From Cotesia glomerata (lineage: Eukaryota; Arthropoda; Insecta; Hymenoptera; Braconidae), in the NCBI RefSeq assembly GCF_020080835.1, contig NC_058163.1, positions 1,461,318-1,525,317 of the forward strand: a DNA stretch of 64,000 bases, written 5' to 3'. The notes under the pieces are model-generated. The model searched no databases. It saw only the letters and a program-made list of their open reading frames with translations, and had not been told where the DNA came from. Positions within the stretch are counted from its first letter, which is position 1; every line of letters starts with the position of its first letter. Positions 12,201-23,395 of this stretch are shown here, piece by piece. Made by a program: the position numbers and the translations under genes.

Positions 12201-13678
12201 AGAATCTTCAGGATCATCATTTTTCTTCCTGATACACATCAGCATTGAATTTACATCAATACCATTGACTTCTTCAAAGATTCTGAACTCGTAGATTGGT
12301 TCTACTTCAACAAAGTCTGAAGAATTATTATCAATGCTGTCGTAGTACCAGATTTTGATCCAGCCGTCCATTCCTTTATTACCGACATCAAGATTACTTA
12401 CCGACAGATGATATTAAATTTAGCTGTTACTTGACAAGTTTTTAATTTTCTTTAACAAATAATAAATTAGTTCCAAAAAATAATTTTTAAAATTTCTAAT
12501 ATTTTTTTTTTGGCCATAATTTATTTGTTAAAAAAAATTATCAAATATCTGCTAAATTAATCTACGTTACCAACAGACATCAATTCTCCATTATTAAACT
12601 CAAACTGAGTGATCATATTATCATGACAAGGCTTTCCGTTCTTCCTCCTGACCTCTAACAAAATGGCGCCTCCGTACCAGAGCAAGATGTTGCCCCATTG
12701 GCAGCCAGAAACTACTTTACCATCAGGCATAAAAAGAACTCCGATGATGTCGCTGTCTTCGGTGGTTCCAAATTTACCCACAGTGCCTTGAAGCTTCTCC
12801 CCCGTGAAGGTTTCCTCCATTTTCCAGAAGGTTATGTGTTCTGATCCTGCAGTTGCGAAGTTTGATGGAGAAAATGAGGAAAAGACGATGTTTAATATGT
12901 TTAAATTTGAAGAATTAGTCCGTAGTTTTATAGAAGATTCTTCCCAGTTCCATATTGTCAGCCAATTGTCTGGACCTGCGCCCTGCGAGACTAATAAGTC
13001 GCCAGTGGAATTATACGCCACCTGGTGGAAGTTTTTAGAAGTTCCGCCGGGAAGTTTTGAAATTAATTTGAAGTCTGGGTATGAGTAGATTAAAATTGGA
13101 GGGCTGGACCCGGATTCTGCGATAGCTATGTGAGATTTTTTTGAATTTTTCTGAAAAATAAATAAATTAATTAATTAATTAATTAATTAATAAATAAATA
13201 AATTGGGAAATAAATAAAATAATAAATGAATAAAATCAATAAATTAATTAATAAATAAATTAAATTATTTCTTCTGAATAAATAAATAAATAAATAAATA
13301 AATTAATTAATTAATTAATTAATTAAAATATTATTTGTAAATATAATTAGTGTAAAAAGTGAATTTAAAAGTACTTACAGCAATATGGCTGACTCCTTGA
13401 TGTCTTCTAAATTTTAACTTCCCGGATTTAGTATCTAAAATATGGATCAAGCATCCTGATGCATAAATAACAGTGTCAGGATCCATAACACATAAATTAA
13501 AAAATTTTTGACAATTATATCCATGTGAGTGACTATTTTTATATAAGAAAATATATGTTTCAAAAATATATTTGAGTGTTAGTGAAAGAAGAAAAAAAGG
13601 ATACAAAAATTGAAGAAAGTCAATTTCAAAGGTTCCATTCTCGGTGATTAGAGCTCCAGAATCTTCAGCGCAGTCCAT
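239..13678 (-). CDS. CFAP44: Cilia- and flagella-associated protein 44 (WDR52), 22 coding exons
   Basis: Axonemal protein that, with CFAP43, belongs to the tether complex regulating inner-arm dynein in motile cilia and flagella (family knowledge). Coding exons in order: 13379-13678, 12571-13150, 12186-12373, 11869-12108, 11550-11704, 11354-11483, 10975-11294, 10558-10795, 8492-8865, 8305-8415, 8228-8242, 7945-8128, 7675-7872, 6980-7177, 6384-6926, 6146-6317, 3814-4109, 3556-3749, 2682-2899, 2413-2555, 1926-2359, 239-512. All have GT-AG borders and compatible phases, giving 1834 aa, close to the vertebrate length of about 1850. Residues about 50-715 form the WD40 part, with family-typical stretches HSHGYNCQK, FTGEKLQG, GKVVSGCQWGN and SDGNI-like CDGNIFSF. 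The rest is coiled coil, with family blocks FLKGLSPETI, a Ser/Asp-rich tract near residue 1317 followed by CPVGCDEDL, and KLNEIHVTVILKLHQLQ. Exon 11 is a 15-nt microexon. The least certain border is the start of exon 3. Identification rests on remembered family sequence, not a search. Confidence 0.92.
590..1890. repeat. Palindromic hairpin array 1 (CFAP44 last intron)
   Basis: About six tandem units, each an imperfect inverted repeat of about 230 bp. The left arm contains GCTTTCATTTGAGTACCCAC, then an ATATATA-rich loop, then GTGGGTACTCAAATGAAAG. Units are linked by TTCACAAGATACAAGGTCAT. The left outer end carries GCAGTCACTAAGTGACTGC (567-585). Members of the same family occur at 4150-4600, 18780-19680, 20460-21860, 30650-31660, 32970-33830 and 42115-42530. 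Confidence 0.85.
3000..3440. repeat. GC-richer minisatellite with X-box-like motifs (CFAP44 intron 18)
   Basis: Degenerate tandem units of about 45-50 bp built around GGCGTGGCTTGTTGCCAAGC. Two perfect RFX X-box consensus matches occur, at 3061-3073 (GTTACCAAGCAAC) and 3397-3409 (GTTGCCAAGCAAC), with one- or two-mismatch versions near 3122 and 3209. It stands out from the AT-rich surroundings. Confidence 0.75.
4150..4604. repeat. Palindromic hairpin array 2 (CFAP44 intron 16), interrupted
   Basis: Two hairpin units of the family described at 590-1890. The second is cut by the TTAA-flanked element at 4605-6007 and resumes at 6008-6060 with AAAAATGTCAATAGTTCACA. Confidence 0.8.
4605..6007. mobile_element. 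piggyBac-like non-autonomous element with TTAA target duplication
   Basis: Inserted in a hairpin unit whose uninterrupted sequence is known from its relatives. TTAA stands at 4601-4604 and again at 6008-6011. Terminal inverted repeats of about 150 bp begin GGGGCCATGAAAGA and run to about 4755 on the left, and 5865-6007 on the right. TTAA duplication is the hallmark of piggyBac transposition (established). No transposase gene remains, and the middle is occupied by another element (4764-5625). Confidence 0.8.
4764..5625. mobile_element. GGGAAGTT-ended repeat element (copy 1)
   Basis: Begins AACGGTTGACCCTGAAGGCC, then AACTTCCCGCTAA (4799-4811), and ends with the complement TTAGCGGGAAGTT (5610-5622). 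The interior has several diverged copies of a motif containing ATATCTCTCGAACGAATCAA and short self-complementary GAGCTCTTCGAGCTC words. Six perfect tandem copies of TCACATACTT lie at 5421-5480. Copies 2 and 3 are at 45925-47576 and 54598-55600. No convincing protein. Confidence 0.7.
9213..9923. repeat. Long inverted repeat (arms about 205 bp) with tRNA-like sequence in the loop
   Basis: Arm 9213-9418 is nearly perfectly complementary to 9711-9923 (ATGTTGTTCAAGTCAAGAG at one end, CTTGACTTGAACAACAT at the other). The loop holds the tRNA-like sequence at 9430-9502. A direct repeat of about 75 bp (AAGTGTTTTCATGACCGAAT to GGTCAAATAACTA) lies at 9135-9208 and again at 9630-9710. Confidence 0.75.
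9430..9502 (-). tRNA. tRNA-like sequence, probably a tRNA pseudogene or tRNA-derived element
   Basis: Read on the minus strand, 73 nt fold as a cloverleaf. The D arm (GCTTAACTGGTAGAGC), the five-pair anticodon stem CCTGA/TCAGG, the variable loop AAGAT and the perfect T arm CCAGG-TTCGATT-CCTGG are all present. The acceptor stem is poor: GGCCCGG against CTTGGCA leaves two mismatches and a G-T pair. The anticodon loop is CATGTTA, so position 33 is A instead of the invariant T, and the nominal anticodon is TGT (Thr). The next bases on the RNA strand are ACCA, so CCA appears encoded, which is unusual for a nuclear tRNA gene and would suit a reverse-transcribed mature tRNA or a bacterial-type gene. 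It sits in the loop of a long inverted repeat in a CFAP44 intron. Confidence 0.5.
13158..13325. repeat. AATT/AAAT tetranucleotide microsatellite (CFAP44 intron 1)
   Basis: Runs of AATT and AATA tetranucleotides fill most of the short first intron. Confidence 0.8.
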
Positions 13679-13752
13679 TTTTATTTTTAAGGTAAGTTCA
13701 TACAGTTTATACCGTTGCTAGGCAAGTAAATAAAGTAAATAGTTTAATTGCA
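13679..13752. promoter_or_regulatory. Bidirectional promoter CFAP44/CFAP57 with X-box-like site
   Basis: Only 74 bp separate the two divergent start codons, so both 5' leaders and the core promoter must overlap here or extend into the genes. On the minus strand, 13714-13726 reads CTTGCCTAGCAAC, which matches the RFX X-box consensus GTNRCC-N(0-3)-RGYAAC at every defined position except the first. RFX factors control ciliary genes in animals, including insects (established). That this site drives both genes is inference. Confidence 0.6.
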
Positions 13753-16700
13753 ATGTCGCAAACAGAGCTGCACACAAAAGTCCTTTATGGTTTGAAAACT
13801 GACGTACTTAACAACGCACATTTTGTTACTGACAGCGATGTTCTTTATCCGGTGGGAAATGCTCTGGCTGTTCATAATTTTGACAGGCAGAAACAGCGGC
13901 TGCTGCATCTTTCTGATAAGCGAAATGTTAATATTATTGCTTTGACGCCTAATAAGTAAGTTTATTTTTTATTCATTAATTTTCTTTATCATATTAAAAT
14001 AAATCAATGAATTAATTAAATTTAAGTCAGCTGGCATTTTTTGGATTTTTTAAAAAAATATAAATTACAAATAAATAATTATTTTTAATAATTAGATGTC
14101 AGCTGATTTCAATATTTTTGTCTTTATAACCTTCTAATTAGTGTGAAGTTGACATGACAATTAAATTAGCTGACATTTGTAAATTTTTATAATTTTTTTT
14201 TTATTAATAAAAAATTATACGTGTTGAAAATTTTAATTTGATAGACAAAATTAATAAAAAACTAAGAGAATAATTACAAAATTAAAATTTTTAAAATAAA
14301 TACACTATATTTTTTAATTCCTTTATTAAAAAATGTCATTAATGTTTGCTAAATTCATAAATAACCTCAAAATTATTCTAACCTATCAATTTTTTAATTT
14401 TTATACCAAAATTAGAATTTAAATTTGCGCGCGCAAGCGCGCGCTTGACCTTAGAGTTTGCATATATTCTCATGCTTATGATATATTCGACCAATCACGT
14501 TACGAATAGTTTGCTTACATGATATATTTTCATATTTTTCATCTAAATTATAAGAGGATTTAAATAACATTGAAGTTAGCCATCAGCAGTCAATTAAAAA
14601 AATTTTTTTAATAAATTAACTAGAATTCAAATTTGCGCGCGCAAGCGCGCGCCTCATATTTATGGTCATGATATATTTATGTGTAGTTTATGTATATTAT
14701 ATTCACTTTCAACCAATCAGAATGAGAATAAATATTTTCAACCAATCACATCACGAATAAATTGGTTTCACATACATTTCATCTCAATTTTATTATGGGA
14801 TTACAATAAAAAAATGCTTCTAAAAATTTTCACTTGTAATTTTTATTAATTTCCACACAAGAAACTTTTTAATTCTATTTTTCTTATAATAATTTAATTG
14901 CTATAAAATTCTAAAAAAAATTTCTAATATCCGTCAACTTCAGTGTTATAAATTTAAATAAAAACTAGGAATTCAAATTGCGCGCTTTAATCTTAACCAA
15001 TACGGCATTAGTAACCATTCTTTCGAGATTTTCGATACTAAACTAACTTCAGTTATTAAATCATCAATAGTGTATGTTTGGCTTGTTTTAATTTCTTCTT
15101 GCAATCAATATAATTACCATTGATCTTATAATTTAACACGATAATTATTAATTAATGTCGGTCTTTAAAATTGCATTGCAAACACTGTGTATACTTGCAA
15201 TTTTATTGCAATCAAATGTATACTTGTAAACAATTAACTTCATGCATTGTTGATGGTCCTAAAGAAGCTTAGAAAATAAAATTTATTATCTATCTATCAA
15301 TTTTATATTACAGAAAAAAAAATTACAAGTCTAAATTTTTAAAAATTAATTAAAAATAAAATTGTCAGATGTCAGCTGATTTGACTTCAAGAAAAATTCT
15401 AACCTAAAAATAAAATTCCAGAAAATATGTCGCCCTCTGCGAAACAGGCGACAAACCTTCCATCTCAATCTACGACCTTTCTCAACTAAAGCGCAAAAAG
15501 TCCCTAGTAATTCCCTACGACTCCCCGGGTGTCACCAAATTCTCCTGCATCGCTTTTAGCTTCGACAACCGCTACCTAGCGGCAATTACCGGCGAGCCTG
15601 ACTCAACCCTTTTGTACTATCTCTGGGAGAAAGGCAAAGTAGAATCTTCCTTAAAACTTCCTAACCTAGACCCCGAATCTTACATCAACTTAATATCCTG
15701 CAATCCTGGAGACACTGGAATTGTCTCAGTAGCCGGGCCACATACTTTCAAGCTCTTAACAGTCTCCGAAACCGTATGGCGGCCTTACGGCTTCTCCAAA
15801 GCAGACAATTTACTCATCAGCTCATTAGTTTGGTTAAACACCGACAGGCTGTTGTTTGGAACCAAAGATGGAAGGCTGTTCTATTTAGACAATGGTGACT
15901 TGAAGGCTATTTTTATAGTTAGGGACCTTAAGGTCATCAATTTAAAGACCCGGGATGAGTTTGTGATAACCCCAAGCCCTGAATTGACCAGCTGGCCGGA
16001 AGAAATCCGCAGTTTGGTGTCTTTTCCAAAAGGATTTGCCTTTGGTTGGGGTTCTGGAAGCTTAATAGTCTTCCAGAAGGAAAATCAGCACAAATTTATC
16101 AAAAAGCAGGTCTTTAAGGTGCCTAGCCAGGTCTCTACAGCTTCTGGGGAAGATTTCTACCGGATTAATTCATTGAATATCAATCCTAGCCACAATCAGC
16201 TGATAGTAACCACAGGCTGGTCCCAATTGTTCCAAGCGAAGCTTAATGACGACTCAGAAGACCTAGAAGAGGAACTTCAGATCCTGGGGCAAGCTTTGCA
16301 CCAAGGAAAGATCAGCAAAGTCAGCATGTGTGCTTGGAAATCCGTGTTTATGACTTGCGGAGCAAGCGACAGAAGTGTCAAGCTCTGGGACTACGAATCT
16401 GAAAGCCTAGTGATGATGAAACAGTACTCAGAAGACATTTTCTCAGTGTCCTTGCACCCTGTTGGCTTGTTCTGCTTGATATCCTTCACGGACAAGCTTA
16501 GATTCATGAAAATCCTGATTGACGATCTTATTCCCGCCAAGGAATTCGCTATTCGCTGCTGTAGGACCATGAGCTTCAGCCAAGGAGGACATCTTTTTGC
16601 AGCAGTTAATGGCAACGTCATCCAGGTTTATACTACAGTGACTTTCGCGCAAAGATTGGTCTTAAAAGGACATACTGGAGTCATCCAAGAAGTGGTTTGG

Positions 16701-18476
16701 TTCCAGTCGGACCTTAAGCTTGTAACCTGCGGCTACGAAGGCGCCATCTACGTTTGGGATATAAGCACCGGGTCCAGGATTTCTGAGACTATTATTAAGA
16801 ATGTTAAGCTTCATGGAGTCGCTGTTGGGTTAGGCGCGATATTTTGCATCGCTACTGATAAGAAGATTAGGGAGATTAGGGACAGTGTTGTAAGAGAAAT
16901 CAATATGGAGGAAGATATGATGAGCTTGTTAGTGGGAAAGCAGAACCCTCTCGCCTTTATTACGTGTCCAGGAGGCGCCATTTTGTTCTTTAACTTGCAA
17001 GAGCAGGTTAAAGGAGAGATAAGAAGTTATAATGTGCATTGTGCAGATGTTAGTGATCTAAGTTTGGCGAATCAGGAGCATGTTGTTATTTCCGCGGCGA
17101 TAGATGGCAGTCTGTGCTTTTGGAAAGTTGTAGGGCCGGAGAAGGTGGCAGTTACCTACACTACCGAGGTGTTAATCGGTAAGGTGGATTTAGAGGAGAA
17201 GGTTTTGAGGATAGAAGAGTTGAATAGGAGGATTAAGGAATTAGAGACGGAAAATTCGTATAAATTAAGGCAAATTGAGGTTAAGAATTGTGAAAAGTTA
17301 AAAGAGATTAATAGTGGGTACTACGAGGCGGTGCAGGAATTACTGGGGAGGATTGAGAAGATGAAGGAGGATAGGCAGAGTGAATTAAATAGGATTAATG
17401 TGGAGATTTTGAGGAGGCAGAAGGAAAATGAGGAGGTTATAAAGGAAATGGAGAGTGATTATAATAATAAGTTGATTTTGGAGTATGATAAGTATACTGC
17501 TTTGGCAAAAGCTAGGAATGATATGAGGAAGGATTTTGAAGACAAAATGGCGGAGTTAAGAGAAGTGTTGTTGAGAGAGCGACAACAGATGGCGCGGAAG
17601 TTTGAAGAGGAGATTTTTGAGAAGACTGCGGAGATTGAGGAGCTTCAGGAGGAAATGGCGCAAGTTTCGAGGGAGCATGAAAAGGTTAAGGCGGGGATTG
17701 AGATGGATGCTGATAGGGAAATTGTGGAGGTTAGAACTGAGTATGAGGCGCTGCTTTTTGAGGAGAGGGGAGCTAGTTTGAGGCTCAAAGGAGAAGCGGG
17801 GGTGCTGAGGGATAGGTTTGAGGCGAGTCGGAAGGATATTGATGAGTTAAAGAGGGAGTTAGGGAGTTTTAAGGGGGAGGTTGAGCATTATCAGAAGATT
17901 GTTGCGGAGGCGGAGAAGGATTTGTTGGATTTGAAAAGTGAGGTTAGGGAGAGGGATGGAATGATTCAGGAGAAGGAGAGGAAGATTGCGGAGCTTTTGA
18001 GGAGTAATAGTGAATTGGAGAAGTATAAGTTTGTGCTGAATTATAAGATTAAGGAGCTTAAGGAGAAGATTGAGCCGAGGGAGGAAGAGATTAAGGAGTT
18101 GAAGGTTAAGATTGAGGAGATGGAGGTTGAGTTGGTGAATTTAAAGAAGAGGAATGAAAGGTTGGAGATTAAGGCGCTGGAATTGAAGGATAAGATCGCG
18201 GGAGCGAAGAAAGAGGGGGAAGTTAGGGCGAGGAAGGTTAGGGAGGTGGAGAAAACTTTGGAGAAGGTTAGGAGGGATCTTGTGGAAGCTGTGGAGATTT
18301 GTGATTTTAAGGAGCTTAGGAATTGGGTTAAGCAGATGTTTCAGAGGTATGTTGGTGAAGAGTTTAGAATGAATGTGAGAGATGGCGCTGATGTCGCTTG
18401 CGAGTTTGAGAGACAGAGGGAGCAGCTCGAGAGGACTGTTGAGTCTTTGAGGAAGCAGGTTTATAAAAAAGGGTAA
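13753..18476 (+). CDS. CFAP57: Cilia- and flagella-associated protein 57 (WDR65), 2 exons
   Basis: Axonemal WD40/coiled-coil protein needed for inner dynein arm assembly and motility in ciliates, algae and mammals (family knowledge). Exon 1 is 13753-13955, with donor GTAAG in phase 2. Exon 2 is 15422-18476, after acceptor TTCCAG. The joined frame reads through NKKYVALCETGDKPSISIYDL, a typical first WD blade, and gives 1085 aa against about 1250 in human. Residues 1 to about 640 form the tandem WD40 propellers, with blades such as KGHTGVIQEVVW and YEGAIYVWDIS. Residues about 658 to 1075 form a nearly continuous Glu/Lys/Arg-rich coiled coil. The coiled-coil half is strongly purine-rich (GAG, AAG, AGG codons), unlike the balanced first half. 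A single 1.5-kb intron follows exon 1. The gene is head to head with CFAP44 and tail to tail with TECR. Confidence 0.92.
13956..15421 (+). other. CFAP57 intron 1 with GC-palindrome repeats
   Basis: AT-rich intron with no coding sequence seen. It holds two copies of a short motif in which AATTTGCGCGCGCAAGCGCG is embedded (14422-14445 and 14630-14653), each preceded by a similar AGAATTYAAATTT context, plus a shortened third copy near 14969-14987. The words TCAGCTGA and GTCAGCTG also recur. Confidence 0.6.
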
Positions 18477-18511
18477 ACTTTAGTGGAGATTATTATTATC
18501 CTAATATCCCT

Positions 18512-18517
18512 TTTATT
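18512..18517 (-). other. Poly(A) signal of TECR
   Basis: AATAAA on the minus strand, 35 nt beyond the TECR stop and 36 nt beyond the CFAP57 stop on the other strand. The two 3' UTRs must overlap as antisense sequence. Confidence 0.5.
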
Positions 18518-18551
18518 TTGTTTTTTTTATAAGCATTGATTAGTAAAAAAA

Positions 18552-21500
18552 TTATATTATGAATGGAATGATGGCCTTGCGGTTCTTTGGGTAGTTGGAG
18601 AACTCTTTTTTGTAGAGTCTGTGCTTTCCTATGGCCCATACTGTCATCTGGTAAGCGCCTGCCAGCATGAAGAATCCAGCTGAAAGAACATAATATTGAA
18701 TGTTTTTTAATAATAGTTGTGATATTTGAGATTGTTTATCAGAAAAATAATTTATTTAAGCAACAAATGAATAAAATTTTGCTTTATTAAAATAATGAAT
18801 TTTGTTAAATTAAACTGTACTTTTTTAAATATTGATTTTTTTAAAGATATAAGCTCATTCTGTGGTTATACTCGTCAAGAGCTTTCATTTGAGTACCCAC
18901 ATGCATTTTTGATATATTTTTGGTATATACATATATACAATATATATTTTAAAGATATAAGCTCATCCTGAGGTTACATTCTTCTAGAGCTTTCATTTGA
19001 GTACTCACATGCATTTTTTGATATATTTTTCATACATACATATATATAATATATGTAAATATATAAAATATATGAGAAATTGATGTGGGCACGTAAATGA
19101 AAAGTCTCGATGAGTGTAATGTCGGAGTGAGCTTACATCTTTAAAAATGTCAATAGTTCACAAGATACAAGATCATTTCTTAATTATTGACATTTTTTAA
19201 GAGATAAGCTCATTTCAATGTTACATTTATCAAGAGCTTTCATTTAAGTACCCACATGGCATTTTTTATATATTTTATATATATAGTATTTGTGAAATAT
19301 ATAAATATATAAAATATATGAAAAATTGATGTGGGTACTCAAATGAAAGATCTTGATAAGTGTAACATCAAGATGAGCTTAGATCTTCAAAAATGTCAAT
19401 AGTTCACAAGATACAAAGTAATTTCTTAATTATTGACATTTTTTAAGATCTAAGCTCATCCTGAGAATATACTCATCGAGACCTTTCATTTGAGTACCCG
19501 CATGCATTTTTGATATATTTTTCATATATACATATATATAATAGATAAATATATAAAATATATGAAAAATTCATGTGGGTACTCAAATGAAAGGTCTCGA
19601 TGAGTATATTCTCAGGATGAGCTTATATCTTCAAAAATGTCAATAGTTCACAAGATACAAGGTCATTTCTTAATTTTGTATCTAGAGATATTTTCTAATG
19701 CTGTCTAAATACTTATAATAAATTGACTATTGTCAGTTCAATTTTATATTTTTTTTTTTGAATTTAAAAAAATTTTATCTTAACTCTGATACAAACATCC
19801 AATAATTTTTTCAAAGCTTTATTTTCATAATAAATAATTTAAAAAAAAAAAAACCAACCTGGAAGACATTTAGTCATAATTGTGAACCCAATCCAACTTC
19901 CGACTTCATAAGTGTAGTTCGGACAGGAAACATAGTTAAAGAGTGCTGTAAAAGGATTAGAAGTAGCAACAGGAATCATCCTGACATTAGTTCCAGGAGG
20001 CCTGAGGTTCCTCAGGGCCAAGTGGATACTCAAGTTCCCTAACTCGCAAACCGCGAACATCGCCAGTCCCAGGAGCGAGCAAAGGATGTTCGGTGGCGTG
20101 TACAGCGGGTGATTAACATGATAAGCAACGTACATCGTGAATAGCCAGTAATAGGAGCAATTTTTGAATAAATTTCTAAGTGGCATCGTTGCGTGACTGA
20201 ATCGATGGACAAATAATGTTTCGTAGATACGCTTAGCGTAGTGAATTGTCCAACATATTGCTGCCCAGCTGAAACAGTCATTGTCATTATTCACTGAATT
20301 AATATTTATTTTGATTTAATTAACTCTTTAAATAAAGATTATTTGCATATTTATAAGGTATAAGTTACGCACTCAAGAGTCACCGAGTCTAGGTTATATA
20401 AAAAATTTTTTTTTTATTAAAACTTGAATAAAAATTTAAAAATTATTTTTATTATAAACTATCAACCTTGCAGTCACTACGTGACTGCAAAGAGATGAAT
20501 TATAAATAACTAGAATTTTGGTTTATTAAATAATGAATTTTGTTAAATTGCACTGTATTTTTTTAAATATTGACATTTTTAAAGATATAAGCTCATCTTG
20601 AGGTTACACTCATCAAGAGCTTTCATGTGAGTACCCACATGCATTTTTCATATATTTTTCATATATACATATATATAATATATATAAATATATGAAAAAT
20701 TGATGAGGGTACTCAAATGAAAGGTCTCGATGAGTGTAACATTGGAATGAGCTTATATCTTAAAAAATCTCAATTGTTCTCAAGATACAAGGTCATTTCT
20801 TAATTATTGACATTTCTTAAGATATAAACTCATTTTGATGTTACACTCATCGAGACCTTTCATTCAAGTACCCACATGGTATTTTTTATATATTTTATAT
20901 ATATAGTATTTGTGAAATATATAAATATATAAAATATATAAAAAATTGATGTAGGTACTCAAATGAAAGCTCTTGATGAGTGTAACATCAAGATTAGCTT
21001 ATATCTTTAAAAATGTCAATATTTACAAGATACAATGAATTTTGTTAAATTGTACTGTACTTTCTTAAATATTGACATTTTTAAAGATATAAGCTCATCC
21101 CGATGTTACACTTTTGAGGACCTTTCATTTGAGTATCCACATGCATTTTTGATATATTTTTCATATATACATATATATCATATATATAAATATATAATAT
21201 ATATGAAAAGTTGATGTGAGTACTCAAATGAAAGGTCTTGATGAGTGCAACATCAAGATGAGCTTATATTTTCAAAAATGTCAATAGTTCATAAAATACA
21301 AGGTAATTTTTTAATTATTGACATTTTTTAAGATATAAACTCATCCCGATGTTACGCTCATCAAGACCTTTCATTTGAGTATCCACATCAATTTTTCATT
21401 TATTTGTCTATTCATATATATTATATATATGTATATATGAAAAATATACGAAAAATTGATGTGTGTACTCAAATGAAAGGTCTGAACAAATGTAATATCA

Positions 21501-21644
21501 AGATGAGCTTATATTTTGAAAAATGTCAATAGTTCACAAAATACAAGGTCATTTCTTAATTATTGACATTTTTTAAGATAAAAGCTCACTTTCATGTTAC
21601 ACTCATCGAGACCTTTTATTCAAGTACCCACATGACAATTTTCA

Positions 21645-21714
<70 letters not shown>

Positions 21715-22682
21715 TTTGTGAAATATATAAATATATAAAATATATGAAAAACTGATGTGGGTACTCAAATGAAAGGTCTCGATAAGTGTAACATCAGGAT
21801 GAGCTTATATCTTCAAAAATGTCAATAGTTCACAAGATACTAGGTCATTTCTTAATTATGTAGAGATATTTTCTAATGCAGCCTAAATACTTATAATAAA
21901 TTGACTATCAGTTAGAAAGATATGAAACCTTGATAAGACACTAAATTCCAATAAAAATACCGAAAAATTTATCATATAAATATTTCAGACACAAAATTTT
22001 TCTTCTCTTAATAATATAAATTAGAAAAAAATTTTTTTTTTCAATACTCAAACAAAATGAATTTTTAAATCTTGATCTTCTAATCTAACGGTACCTCCAA
22101 GAATTTATCTCAAAAAAAACCTCTAATTTATTACCACAACTTTAGAATCTCAAAAAAAATAAAAATAAAAACCTTCACCTTAAAAATTCTATAAACTATT
22201 TTTTCTTAAAAAAAAAAATTTTTTTTCATAAAAAAAAAAAAAAAAACTTACTGAGCAACCTGATGCATTTCAGCACTAGTACTTCCATAAAATAACCAAG
22301 GCCTGGAATAAACCCAGAGATAAACCAACAAGGGTCCAGTATACTCTACTAGAAAAACAGTTTTCCAGCCAATCTGCGGCCCCAGGTCCTTGTAGTACAA
22401 CTTATTATCCTTCAGCGCCAGAGATTTAATAGTTTCATTATCTCCAAGAGATTTTCCTCTAGCATCAGCTCTCAAACTCTGTCTTTCTACATACGGAGCC
22501 TTTTTTTGCCTGGCGAGCTCCTTCTTGAGCTCCAGGATCGTCGTACTGTCGGTGACTCTCACTGTTGTTATCGATTGCGAGGATTTCGCGTGTAAAACTT
22601 CAATCTAGAAGATTTTTTTATTTATTTTTTCTTTTAAAACTTCACTAAAATAATTTAATTACAAAAAATTACTCACCTCCAT
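18552..22682 (-). CDS. TECR: Very-long-chain enoyl-CoA reductase (trans-2-enoyl-CoA reductase), 4 coding exons
   Basis: Catalyses the last step of each very-long-chain fatty acid elongation cycle, reducing trans-2-enoyl-CoA with NADPH in the ER membrane. In insects this feeds cuticular hydrocarbons (family knowledge). Exons: 22677-22682 (just ATG GAG), 22252-22604, 19859-20268, 18552-18679; all borders are GT-AG and the product is 298 aa, against 308 in human. Residues 1 to about 80 form the ubiquitin-like N-terminal domain. The C-terminal steroid 5-alpha-reductase domain carries near-invariant blocks: RFSHATMPLRN, NHPLYTPP, NYTYEVGSWIGF, KCLPAGFF, and the terminal KHRLYKKEFSNYP followed by IIPF. 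Hydrophobic segments fit a multi-pass membrane protein. Introns 2 and 3 are filled with palindromic repeat arrays. Odd point: the first coding exon contributes only two codons, so a gene predictor could choose the wrong start. Confidence 0.95.
18780..19680. repeat. Palindromic hairpin array 3 (TECR intron 3)
   Basis: Four or so hairpin units of the GAGTACCCACATG family, entered from the left through the conserved leader TTTATTAAAATAATGAATTT and leaving through CAAGATACAAGGTCATTTCT. Confidence 0.85.
20460..21860. repeat. Palindromic hairpin array 4 (TECR intron 2)
   Basis: About five units. The left end has GCAGTCACTACGTGACTGC (20471-20489), like array 1. One unit carries an expanded (AT)n loop at 21650-21711. 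Confidence 0.85.
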
Positions 22683-23395
22683 TTTTTGTAATTAGTAACA
22701 GTAACCTTTACAGTAACAGTACCTCCGTGCGTCTGATTGTCGGCCAGTATCTACTATCAAGTGTGCTGTTGTTATTAAATTTTGTTTTGGCGGCGCCACT
22801 GTCGCAGGTAAGTTAAATATTTAATATACATTTTAATTCTTTTTATTTAATTTTTACTTTAGAATAAAATTAAAGTTTCTCTCTTTTTAATTTTAGTTAA
22901 TTAATTATTGCGTAATTAAAAAAAAATTTTATGATTTTTTATTGGTTATTTAATTTTGTTATTAAAAATTTATGAGGAAAGTAATTAAAAAAACTGAACT
23001 TTGAACTTTTATGTAATGAATTTTAAATAAACTTTGGAACTTATTAAATTTACATATTTTTTAAATGGAAGTTTTATTATTATTAAAATAATTAGCTGTC
23101 AGCTGTTAATTTTAAAAATTTTTAATAACAAAAATAAATTACAATAAATAAAATGCTTTTAAAAATATTTATTAATTATTTAATTACAATTTTTTTAATA
23201 ATAATTTGTTATAAAATTAAAAAAAAATTTTTAATGTCTTTTCTTTAGTGTTATTTTTTAAAATAAATATTTAAAATATTATTTTTATTTAAAAAATAAT
23301 AATAATAATAATTATTATTATTATTATTATTATTAAATTTAAAATTAAAATAATAAATTTTTAAAATAAAGTTTGAAATTTTAGAAATTCCCGCA

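Noticed and set aside
15612..18476. CFAP57 starting at the internal Met at 15612
   Set aside because: The upstream frame back to 15422 joins exon 1 at 13753 through good splice sites and supplies the first WD blades.
22248..22562. TECR starting at the GTG at 22562
   Set aside because: The exon continues to 22604 and joins a two-codon exon with ATG at 22682, restoring the family N-terminus.
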